A DNA stretch of 64,000 nt from Paragorgia papillata (lineage: Eukaryota; Cnidaria; Anthozoa; Scleralcyonacea; Coralliidae), in assembly GCA_035771165.1 (NCBI GenBank), contig JAWNZC010000369.1, positions 806,001 to 870,000 on the forward strand. Reading direction: 5' to 3'. The notes under the pieces are model-generated. The model saw nothing but the letters and a program-made list of their open reading frames with translations. It was not told the DNA's origin and searched no databases. The position numbers were made by a program, and so were the translations under genes. Position 1 is the first letter of the stretch, and each line of letters begins with the position of its first letter. Shown in pieces: positions 52,936 to 63,640 of the stretch.

Positions 52936-55900
52936 GTACCTTGATGTTTTCAAATTACTGTTCCTCGCCTTCCAGCATGGGGAACTACTGGCCATCATCC
53001 GGCAAACTACACGTTTGTTGTTGAAGTCTCGGGCCACCAACGACAATCACTCCACGTATCATTCGTACTTATACTGGCTTTCCGAAACAAAATCTGTGGG
53101 AAGAAAAACATGAATTCGTTTAGGACAACATCGCTTAGGATGTTAGTGGTGTAGAGCATTTTAACTGCATGGATATGGAAGAAGACACAGGCAGTATCTC
53201 ATCTTAACCCAAAATTGAGCTTTTTTGCAACAGAAGAGGACGTAATATTTTTGAGAATGCAGAGTGATGCATATTACTAGAAAAAAAGAAAGAATTAGCC
53301 TGGAACGTTATGCAGATCAGGACCATTTTATCGTTTTATTATACAGTTAACTTTTATACATTACAAAACAATGGAAGCTCCGAAAAGGGTCAAATGAATA
53401 TATTCTTATTCCACGTTTCATCCATCTTTGCGACTGCAAGATAGATATCAGATAGATATTCGAATGGTGAAATAAAAATGCTAACCCTTTTCGGAGTGTT
53501 CGTAATTCTTTTGTATATTTATTAATTTACTCATAATCGTAATTTTTGTAAGCTTTTATTTGGCGCGTGTATTTGGTTACTTCATAATTCGCATCAGCAT
53601 GTAAAATGATTTCAACACAACGTTTGTCAACCGTTCCTGTATGCGCTATAGTATATAGAGTAAGTGTCCAAGACATATCTAGAAACTCTAGTCTCCGTAA
53701 ATTAAAAAAAATAAATGAAATTACGATAGGTATTAGTTATTTAACAAGAATGTAATCGAGATGGTATTTTTAACAAAGGAAAAAGAGCAGGAGATTCTGT
53801 TAAAAGTAAAACTCCAGCGATTTACTGATGAAAATGCTTTTGTATGATTATTATAAATATTGCATGGTGTTGAGGGATATGTATACTATTTACAAAATGG
53901 GTGGCCATGTCAGCCGTTCTGTATCGGGTATACAGACGAGGCAAAACCGAGCTGCCGCCTTTATTCCGATACGGAATGGGCACGAATTTTGTAAATGGCT
54001 TCTAAAAGCCCATCATATCAGGAGGTCTTCCCTTGACGAATATAAAATCGTCTGGCGTTAGACAGAATAAAAAATAGAAAGTGCCAAATGCACCGATGGG
54101 AATGAAAGGGGGTTAATACCAGTTCTGCACCACATGCTACGCAGACACTAATTAATTAACAATTATTCCCCGAAGGCGAGCTGAATATCGGTGTATAATA
54201 ACCGAGACGAAGTCGAGGTTATTATTCACCGATATTTACTGAGCCTGAGGGGAATTATTGTTTTAATATAAATACACATTTTCGTACTTTTAGGAACAAC
54301 ATTTTCTTTAAAATTGTTAATTTCCTCGTCTGTCGCATTGACAACTTGGCTGGCGGCCATTTTGAATAACGCTGCAGGTGATTATCGAGAATTAATCCGA
54401 AGTAGCTCGACCAATCAGCGCGCGTGATTTTCTATAATCACCGGTGTATTTATACTAAGGTGAGGTAATACGGGAAACAAGTTGCTGCTACATTAATGTT
54501 GCGTTGCAAGTTGAATAGCGTTGTTGCACGTATTACCGCCACCTTAAACATTGTCACGCAACAATGATTTTGTTGCAAGATGAATCCGCATGTTGCAGCA
54601 AGTAGAACTGGAGTCTACTTTTTTCAACAAATTTTTTCAACCTACAACAAAATCCATTCTCTACAGTTTTACTTATTTTTAGAGTTAACATGTACAACTG
54701 CCACAACTAAAAGAATGTTGAAGTTATATATTCGTATGTATATAACGATGGATTTCTATTGGAAAACCCTCGCCATGCACTGATACGATGCACAAATATT
54801 TTGTCAGATACTGACTACCCTGCGAGCAGAGCCTTCTTTTCCTCATTTCTTCGCTGAGAGAGAGGAACTATACTGAGGAGGAAAAGAAGGCTCTGCCATA
54901 TTCGTGTTTGTCTTCGTCCAAGATTTAGGACGAAGTAATCCGTTTAAGACCCGTTTAACCGGTTTTGTTGGTTTTCTGCCCTGATTTCGACTGAGATTGT
55001 AACCAAGCGATTGACATCATGCGCAATGGAAATCAGTCACGAATACGGCAGAGCCTTCCGTTTTCTTCCTCTCTCTCAGCGAAGAAATAAGGAAAAGGCT
55101 CTTCTCGCAGGGTAGTTATAGTATACTGACATAACATTCAAACGAAATGTTAACTGGTTGAGCGATTGCACTCAAACGTTTCATTTACAGATGTTAAATG
55201 TGCCATGTTGCGTGGCAACCTCAAAGTTTCGACGTTTAGACCAAATAATGAATGGTAATTCTTTTGTTTATATGGATTTACCAGCTTGGAAATACATCAT
55301 GCCTTTTCTCGTACGCAGTCGTCTAGTTTGCAGTGTCTGATGGAACTTACGTAGGCTCGACCAGACCGGAAGTTAATTGTACAACGTTGCAAATTCGTGG
55401 CACCCAAAATGAAAACACATGAAACACAGCCGAAGACTCGGCTACTATACAGTAGCCCGAGCAATTAGACTAAACAAAAAAGTGAAAAAGGAACAAAACA
55501 TAAAGCTATAAGGGCCTGTTTATATGGAGCCGAGTTACTCGGCATGTATGCTATCCCGGCAGTGTTTATATGAGACAGGCGGGTAACTCGGCTATAGTCG
55601 AGATCCCGAGTTGAATTCGTCGCAACAGCGCACGCGCCAGTTATGAAGACAATCGGAATTCGGAAACTACTCGTGGCATGTGAAACCATTGTAATGCGTG
55701 GGCGACTTTGCCGAGTAACTCGTCTCATTAGCACTCATCTTTTTTAAATAAACGGTGGCTGAAGCGGTTCGCGCGCTTAGGGGAATTTGAGTCAGCTTGC
55801 CATCAAACAACTGTGAGACAAATATACATGCAGGTATACACTTTTCTCAGTAGTGGATCGTGTCATTAAAAGGAACTATAAATTATCTGATAACTCATTA

Positions 55901-57221
55901 TTTTAATTGTGGATATTTTGGTATTCGACCGAAATATATAATTTCCTCTAATAGTGTGTGTTGTACAAAACTTGAAATTAACATGTTGACTAAACTACAG
56001 GCACGGCTAAACTATACCTCGATCTTCTGTATTAACCGCTACAGTATTTTTGAAAACGCGTCTGTAATTGAAATGCACAACGGTTTGCGGAAGTGGGAAG
56101 TTTTTTCATTTTGACTAATGCATTCAGGTAAACAGTAAATTTGCATTTAATGAATGGTTCTTGTTCTGCACGATTTATGCATATATACATGAACCATTCA
56201 AAGTAACAGCTGTCATTAAGTCAGAAGCACTCAACTGATGATCATCGCCTATCAATCTTGAGAAGATGAAGTCATTTATTTTCACCAATGTTTTCACTTA
56301 CGTGTTTATCATCATGCTAAGTTCATTAGTGATTAAGGTCGTGGCAAGGGCAAGCTGTCCAAATGATCAATATTATTCTGGGTTTGTCGATGACTGTGTG
56401 AACTGCCCTCACCCGGCTACAATGTGTGTTGAAGAGCATAAGGACGATGTGGATTCTTGCCACCATTCCTGTAATGCCGGTGAGTTTCTCATAAAACTAT
56501 ACTTTAAACGTTTTATGATTTTTTTACCTGTAAAGTACTGAAGTTGGCCAATGCGTTAAAATATGCTGAGCCCGCATGAATTTAAAATGCCGAGCAAGCA
56601 GATTTTGGTAAAGTTTACGTACTAACTATTATATTCAGAGTAAATCTGTTAATTTCAAATAAAGTAGAATGAATGGCGAAGTGGGTTTATCATATGATAT
56701 AGATATATGCTGTGATAGCTGTGTTTGTGTTTTTTAACATCTAAATTAAGATGGCTAGCTAATTGAAGGGAATTGAATTCCCCCATCAATGGGGAAACCC
56801 CACACTGATCAGTGGGAAACCCCTTGTCATATCCCAGCATTGACGTCATGTAAGCCAACAATCTCGTTCCCAGAGCCTTCTCACGAGCAGCCTGCGAGCC
56901 GGCTCTCCTTTGGGGGGTTGGGACATAGCTTGTTGCTGTGCACATAGAGTATTGCTATGCACAATGATGATACGCGAGTACCGGAGACAACCAACGCGAA
57001 AAACCCGAACTTCGTGATATTCACAGCAAGACGTAAGTTGTTTTCGTTGAATGATTTATCAATTTGGACTCTGATGATAAAACTGTTGGCTTTCATTGAT
57101 AAGCTTAAGTCGACGTCAACGCTCCAAGATGAACTTCCTTTTGTATATGTCGTGGGTAGCTTCTTCGGTATTGAGATAGATTGCAAGGTCAACCCACTGA
57201 ATCGTGCAACGTTTGGGAAGT
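52936..57221. repeat. Tandem segmental duplication, unit B (4.29 kb)
   Basis: Direct copy of 48370-52659 with scattered substitutions and small indels. It carries the proximal receptor exon 1. Its right end runs straight into the large palindrome at 57178-58121. Confidence 0.92.
56266..56479 (+). CDS. TNFR-like gene exon 1 (proximal copy)
   Basis: Signal peptide plus the complete six-cysteine domain, ending at GCC-G before gtgagt (phase 1). It has seven base differences from the distal copy at 51702. Confidence 0.85.
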
Positions 57222-60200
57222 TTCTGTTTCATAATATTTCCTTCGTGTGAGAAGAAAAGGAGACGAGTTTGTGGAACGATCGACCAGTACGAGTATCCTT
57301 TTGTGTTAAAACTATTCATTATTTTTAATGAAATCAGTCTTACAAGAATTTTACTAGGGTAGTTAGTAGTTACTGAACGAGTCGTAGAATATGATAATTT
57401 TAGTGTATTTGGCTCGATCTTTATATGATCTATATATACGATCTACTGCTACCACTGACTGCTACGAGAATAAGGAGAAAAGCAATTTCTAATCGGACTA
57501 TTTTATTGGCTGAAAGCCATCACGTGCTCGGTAGTTGCACTCCCCTTCTCTCTCCCTTCCCGCTCCGCCCTCGCGGTTCTTCGGAGAGTATTCGGCTCGC
57601 TAGTCGGGGGCTCATTACTAAAAAAGCTACTACTAAAAAACAATACTACGCGTGCAGGCTCTTCTTCTCCGTGCGAGTCGCCGAGTTCGATAAAACCACT
57701 GACGATATGAGCCCCCGACGAGTGAGCCGAATACTCTCCGAAGATACGCGAGGGCGGGAAGGGAAGAGAGAAGGGGAGTGCAACTACCAACCACGTGTTG
57801 GCTTTCAGCCAATAAAATGGTCCGTTTCGAAATAGCTTTTCTCCTTATGCTCGTAGCAGTAGATCGTATAAAGATCGAGCCAAATACACTAAAATTATCA
57901 TATTCTACGACTCGTTCAGTAACTACCAACTACCCTATTAAAGTTCTTGTAAGAATTTTATTAAAAATAATGAATAGTTTTAACACAAAAGGATCAGTAC
58001 TCGTACTGGTCGATCGTTCCACAAACTCGTCTCCTCTTCTTCTCGCGCGAACTCACGAAGGAAATAAATGAAACAGAAACTTCCCAAAAGTTGCACGATT
58101 CAGTTGGTTGACCTTGCAATCTAACTCCTTTTGTATATGTTGTGGGCTTCTTCGGTATAAACAAACCCGCGATGGCGCGATTCTGACAATAAAAATTCAA
58201 AATGACATAACTTTTTCATGATAAATCAATCAACGAAAACAACTTACGTCCTGCTGTGAATAATATCACGAAGATATCTCGCTCCGCCCTCGCGTATCTT
58301 CGGAGAGTATTCGGATCACTCGTCGGGGGCTCATATATCGTCAGCGGTTTTATCGAAATCGGCGACTCGCACAAAACGTCAACAACTTTAGGTAGGTTTA
58401 CAAGACGTATCACATTCTAACGTGCTCCCTTGGGTCAACTCAAGGCAAATTACATTTTTCGCTTTATACATGTATTAACTCTTTCCTGTCCGTATTGGTC
58501 TTTAGTATTTTATTCTGGCTAACGCCAGACGATTTTATTCAACTCTGGGGAAGCCCTCGGACAGGAATGAGTTAAAGCACGTAGAATCCGAATATGATGA
58601 AAAAATATTTAATTGAAATTTTTTCCCGTTGATTTTGGGATGTTGAATCGACGAATTTTGAAGTATTTTTTTATAAAAAGCTGCATCATTTTTCAAAAAA
58701 ACTGGTAAACTCAATTCAAAGTAAACATACTGTTTAAAATAAACAAAGTACAGATACAGTTTCTGGATGTTTAACAGTGTTATTCTGCTGTTGTTGGCTC
58801 CGCTGGCAAGTCTGTTTTCCATTGCTTACTTTATGAAGAGCCCGCCAATTCCTTTGCAAAATGATGCGCGCGCAACACACTGAAACTCGCGTATTTGTGG
58901 ACATTGAGGAACATTTGAGAACTTAACATGATTTTTTTTAAACTCTTTGTAGGCACAGTTCTTGCAGCCACCCAACACACTTTATCGCCTATGCCCAATA
59001 TGACAGTGACACCGTTATTGAGTGAAGGTAAAATGCATGCATTGCTAACCGCAATATGCTACTTTCGATATATAATCTATGTCATCGACTTTTAAGCCGG
59101 TTTTTCACTTGCAATGTTTTTCGCTCTCAGGCCTGACGGGGAAAGGGAGGGGGTACCAGTAGTTCATTACAAAAGGCGCCTCATTAAAAAAATAGGCACG
59201 CCCAGGCGTGCATGTATCTACTGCGTTTAATGCCTATAGCTACTATGGTAAAAACAATGATGCAACTGTGTACTTGTAACAACCTTGTATTCATAGCTGA
59301 ACAAGATTCTTGACAAAATTGATGGAATTGTATATAACAACCTTGTATTCAGATCTAGAGCTGAACAAGATTTTTGACAAAATTGTTTACTGTATGCTCA
59401 CAGGCCATGCTGTGTTTTAACTTTGATAAAGAACTCAGTCAACTCAGACTCTCAGAGTAAAGCCAGCAAGGCACAGAAGGCTAAGTGCTAACAACTCTAC
59501 TCATTGACTATTAAAGCTATGGTACTAAAAGCTATAGTCATAAAGTATGGTAGTAAAGCTTTAAGTAGGTCAATCAAATTAACATAACTATATAACAAAT
59601 CACAAAATTTGACTTAATTGACTAATTTAACTCTTTCCTGTCCGAATTGGTCTTTAGTATTTTATTCTGGCTAACGCCAGACGATTTTATTCACCTCTGG
59701 GGAAGCCCTCGGACAGGAATGAGTTTATACAGTATTTAAATATTTTCGTTACAACAATTTGTCAAACAATAATGCAATCTAGTTAGAAGGTAAAGAAAAT
59801 CGCTTGAGATAACAAGCATCTCGAGTATTACTGCTGTAAAATTTAATAGTGAATGAAAAAGATGTCCAGCAAATTATGTCATCAAAATTATAAGAGCAAC
59901 CATACATTAATTGTTCTTCAAGACATATGTATACATGCAGAAAAAGGTACAATACGAAATGTTTCAATAAGAATAGAGTTAAATTCCCATAGGATAAAGG
60001 TGTGCACCAATATGGCCTCTGTGGCCAATATGACCGCTGTGACGTCAGATGAAAACCAAGAATAAAGCCCCTCAAGCTCTATGGCTTTATTTCTGCCATG
60101 ACCGACCATGAAGCGGAAGCCTCTTACGGTGAGGTTATGCTTAGCTTATAGTTTATCATGCACAGCTCTGCATGGGGCCCTTTATGGTTATTCCACTGAC

Positions 60201-63007
60201 ATGATGATTGGGAACCCTTTATAGCTGTGTTGCTCGTTTATTTGGGTTTTTACTTTCCCCTGTAAATTCAAACACCTAACCCAAAGTTTATATCGCTAAT
60301 AAACTGAGGGTTAGATGCTTAAGTTATTTATAACATGATCAAGGAGGTTTTCTAAAGAATTCAATAGGAAAAGAGCTTGTGACGGGGTTCGATTGTTATT
60401 GCGAGCCGAGGTATAAGGTTGTGAGGTTTATAAGTAATATTTAAACCGCGATACATCAAAGATTATAATTGCAATTTAAAGTTGTTGTCAAACTGTGAAG
60501 TCTGTTTGAAAAAAGAAAAGATGAACTGGGGGAAGGGTGGGTGGGGCGTAGTATAAGGTAGTATAAGGCCCATAAGTATGTTTGACCAAAGGGCTCTAAA
60601 ATTTCCCTTAAGCCTGTTTTAGGGGGAATTTTGCGCGCGGAGCGGAAATTTTCTTTGTCTTGTGATTTCTCGGGTGGAACTAATTAGAAAAGACAAAGAA
60701 AAATCCCGCTCCGCGTGCAAAAATTTCCACCTAGTGGAAAACCGGCTTAAGTCGTCCAGTTGGCTCTTTAATTACTAACATGAAAAAGTTATATTGGTGG
60801 GTTGCAATCAATCCCCTGAGAGTTAGGTCTACAATAGCATCTAATATAATATTCTTTTGTACCTACCAACCAACATGGCCGCCATGACATAACGTGCAAC
60901 CCACTAGCAATACTAATAATTTGGTTTATTTTGGTCAAGACGTGCTATATTAGACGTGTTTAGTTACGGATATGCTCTGTCAAAATTAAAGGGCTTATGC
61001 TGCGAAAAGTAAGTGCGGGAGAGACACTCTTATTTCAAAGAACTTTTGAAGTTATAAAGATGGACGTTTGGAGCTCAACCATATCTCACTTCGTTCTTGA
61101 GATCAGTTGGGTGATATGCAAATAACATCACTTATACGTCACACTGTATAATGACCACTTGTTGGAAAATCATGACTATATTCTTGCAATATTTCAAGTA
61201 AATCATGCACTTGAAATTTTTCATGTATAGTGTCCTGCGTTACACAGAAGCACATGTATAGTTAAAAGTGATTTTTCAAATTGATATTTAAGATTTTTCA
61301 ACAAGTCATTATGCAGTGTGACTGACGTCTAAGTAATATTTAAAACACGAGTAGGAGCGTTTTATCAGATTTAAAAGACGAGCGCGTAGCGCGAGTGTTT
61401 TAGATCTGATAAAACGCGACTACGAGTGTTTTGAATAGCTTCAAAAACGCCGACAATAGATTTGCTAATTAGGATGAAATTTTATATAACATTTCACGTT
61501 CATTAGTATTCTTTATATAAAATTTCACGTTAGTTAATATTCATAGTAGTTTTATCAGGTATAAAAGACTTGCACATGATCAAATACGTGCATATTAGTG
61601 GACAATTTGGTTCATGAATATTAATGAGTTTTTGAAGTGATGTTATTTATAAAACAAATCTCAATATCTAAAGAACGAAGTGAGATGCAAACGTGGGTAA
61701 CCCAACACCTTCCCCTAATCCTAATCAGTAAGGAGCATGGGAACGAATTAATAATCGACAATGTGATTGGTTATTTATAGCCAATCGGAAAACTCGTTCA
61801 TATTAGGCAGGTCTTTACTGGCAAACGAGTCTCTCCCAAACTTTTTTTTTGCTGCATAAACCCTTTAAGTGTTAGTATATAGGTGTTCGGAAATGTTCTA
61901 TAACTTTTGTTTTACTGAATGTTGTACTTTCTGATTTGTTGCACATATAAAGCCAAGATACATTTAGGAAAACTTCTGAGTGCATGCCAGACCTCTAATT
62001 GTCCTTAAAAAACTCATTAATAATTCATGAGGAAAACACAAAAGAAATCAATACCGTAGCAGAGGTTGTAAATCGGATACAGAATCGTCCTGATTTACAT
62101 AAACTTTAGCTTCGATTTTCTCGGCTAAAATAGAGTATATCGCTAAAATAGTTGGTGAACTTGATTACTTAGATGCATTTGTATTTTAAGAAAGATACAG
62201 CATTCGCAGCCGATCTGTATCTGATTTACTACGGCTCGCCTTGTAAATCAGATACAGATCGGCTGCTCATGCTGTATCTATTACTTAGAAATAAATATAT
62301 CATACAATTCCAGGGCTCTGCTTATGACGCCTTGACGGTCACGGTATACGGCTGCCTTCATCATAATAAATGTGTTTGGCTCAAATTTTAGGCTACGCCC
62401 ACACGTATACGTTTTCGTAGCGTTTTCATATTGTTTCAGGTAAGTAGACCATTGTTTTCTATTCCCTTGAGGACGGAGAACAATATGAAAACGCTACGAA
62501 AACGTATACGTGTGGACGTAGCCTTTAACATCAGTATTTCTTAATTAAACTAACATCCTAATTCACCACCTTTTTATCTCGCCAGTTTTAACAGTCTTTC
62601 CTGTCCAAATCGGTCTTAATTGGTATTTTATTTTGGCTAACGCCAGACGATTTTACTTACCTCTAATTCTTATAGGAACGTCGTCTTCCTTGAAAATAGA
62701 GACAGCTGAGGCAGCGTCGACATCCCAACTAACAACTAAGTCTAGATATGTTACTCCTGGACACACAAGAACAAGCCGGATGCACGTTGAATACATTGGG
62801 CTTCTTGAGAAGGACAAGTTTTTGGTATTAATTGGTGTGGTGGTATGTCTATTCATTCTCGTGGGATTAGTGCTGCTTGCGCGCACGCGTTTTAGAAAAC
62901 TAATGACCTGCAGGCAAGCATGTACTGTTGTATATTTTGACCAAGGAAAAGAATTGGAATTGTGTTTGCTTGAAATGAAAACTGAAAAGAAAGAGACAGA
63001 CGAGTAA
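56266..63007 (+). CDS. BCMA/TACI-like single-CRD TNF-receptor family membrane protein (three exons)
   Basis: Exons 56266-56479, 58953-59027 and 62676-63007 join in frame (phases 1, 1) to 621 nt, or 206 aa. Residues 1 to about 29 form a signal peptide (core VFIIMLSSLVI). Six cysteines follow at 31, 44, 47, 54, 65 and 69, spaced C-x12-C-x2-C-x6-C-x10-C-x3-C, with QYYSGF after the first. This is the layout of the short BCMA/TACI-type TNF-receptor repeat. A Ser/Thr-rich stalk carries one N-glycosylation site (NMT at 87-89). One membrane span (about 145-165, FLVLIGVVVCLFILVGLVLLA) is followed by the stop-transfer stretch RTRFRK. The 36-residue cytoplasmic tail has no death domain and no TRAF motif I recognise. 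Family assignment rests on cysteine spacing and topology. A near-identical copy of exon 1 lies 4.56 kb upstream. Confidence 0.8.
57178..58121. repeat. Large palindrome in the receptor intron
   Basis: The left arm (about 57178-57613) is the reverse complement of the right arm (about 57707-58121), with a roughly 93-bp spacer. Further pieces of the arms recur at 58127-58159 (direct), 58213-58265 (inverted against 57009-57060) and 58279-58375. The arms contain CACGTG near their centres. Confidence 0.88.
58475..58575. repeat. Hairpin-core dispersed repeat, complete copy
   Basis: Same structure as 59627-59727, ending GAGTTAA, so both ends carry TTAA. In receptor intron 1. Confidence 0.85.
58953..59027 (+). 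CDS. TNFR-like gene exon 2 (stalk)
   Basis: A 75-nt exon between aactctttgtag and gtaaaa. It encodes TVLAATQHTLSPMPNMTVTP and LLSE, with one N-glycosylation sequon. Its frame matches exons 1 and 3, the main evidence that it is real. Confidence 0.72.
59627..59727. repeat. Hairpin-core dispersed repeat, complete copy
   Basis: TTAACTCTTTCCTGTCCG and its complement CGGACAGGAATGAGTT form the ends around TTCTGGCTAACGCCAGACG. 101 bp. In receptor intron 2. Confidence 0.85.
60607..60751. repeat. Palindromic MITE
   Basis: CTTAAGCC and GGCTTAAG at the ends; GCGCGGAGCGGAAATTTTC pairs with the CCCGCTCCGCGTGC region. Confidence 0.6.
60984..61869. mobile_element. Inverted-repeat element with nested palindromes
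   Basis: TTAAAGGGCTTATGC at the left pairs with GCATAAACCCTTTAA at the right, along with GGGAGAGAC. Nested inside is a second inverted repeat (about 61080-61690, ATCTCACTTCGTTCTTGAGA), and within that a hairpin (61345-61437). Confidence 0.65.
62191..62281. repeat. Hairpin of the TCGTCCTGATTTAC family
   Basis: GATACAGCAT, GCCGATCTGTATCTGATTTA and its complement form a long stem. The related copy at 33600-33690 has different stem bases that also self-pair. Confidence 0.7.
62391..62526. mobile_element. MITE with AGGCTACG ends
   Basis: AGGCTACGCCCACACGTATA then CGTTTTCGTAGCGTTTTCAT are mirrored exactly at the right end; about 55-bp arms. Confidence 0.8.
62586..62665. repeat. Truncated hairpin-core repeat at a splice acceptor
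   Basis: Left end and core (GGCTAACGCCAGACGATTTT) are present. The right end is missing after TTACCTCT, which runs directly into the acceptor attcttatag of receptor exon 3. Confidence 0.8.
62676..63007 (+). CDS. TNFR-like gene exon 3 (stalk, membrane span, tail)
   Basis: The acceptor is attcttatag. The exon encodes a Thr/Ser-rich stalk, one hydrophobic span flanked by basic residues on the cytoplasmic side, and a tail CRQACTVVYFDQGKELEL to the stop at 63005-63007. The acceptor directly abuts a truncated copy of a dispersed hairpin repeat (62586-62665). Confidence 0.82.
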
Positions 63008-63042
63008 TAATAATATTGATATCGATAATATTGATAAGAATA

Positions 63043-63425
63043 TTAAGGTGGCTAGCTTGATAGGAATAAATTATAAAAAATCATATTTTTTCCTCGAAAA
63101 CGTTTTGCAGTGCACATTTGTGCCTCATTCTAGTTCCTTGCATAGCCCTAGTGTCCGTACTGATAATTGAAAAGTTTTACACTTGTAGCATTTGTGTATC
63201 TGGACAAATCACATTTGTTTTAATGTAAATTAGAAATTCTGAACTTACTAGAACAAAGATTTCTCCCCTCCTGAAAGTCGTGGAATGTCTAATACTTTTC
63301 AACACTCAAGAGTAACGCTAGGGCCGTGCAAGGAACTCGACTGAGGCACAAATGTACAAGAACTGCAAAACGTTTTAGAGGAAAAAATATGATTTTTTAT
63401 AATTTATTCCTATCGAGCCACCTTA
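63043..63425. mobile_element. MITE with TAAGGTGGCTAGCTTGATAG ends
   Basis: Inverted repeats of about 120 bp (TAAGGTGGCTAGCTTGATAG then GAATAAATTATAAAAAATCA) start 36 bases after the receptor stop codon. A partial copy is near 22655-22688. Confidence 0.8.
63065..63070 (+). terminator. Possible poly(A) signal of the TNFR-like gene, inside a MITE
   Basis: The first AATAAA after the stop lies 58 bases downstream, inside the left terminal repeat of the MITE at 63043-63425. Confidence 0.4.
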
Positions 63426-63447
63426 ATATGATGCATGATGATAATGT

Positions 63448-63450
<3 letters not shown>

Positions 63451-63534
<84 letters not shown>

Positions 63535-63549
63535 TAATAATAATAATAA

Positions 63550-63640
<91 letters not shown>
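63451..63640. repeat. (TAA)n microsatellite
   Basis: About 190 bp of TAA units with one GAT and one AAA interruption. Poly-Asn, poly-Ile and poly-Tyr frames here are artefacts. Confidence 0.98.

Noticed and set aside
10441..63007. Operon or trans-spliced cluster of the three same-strand genes
   Set aside because: Intergenic gaps exceed 3 kb, HSD17B10 has its own poly(A) signals and the functions are unrelated.
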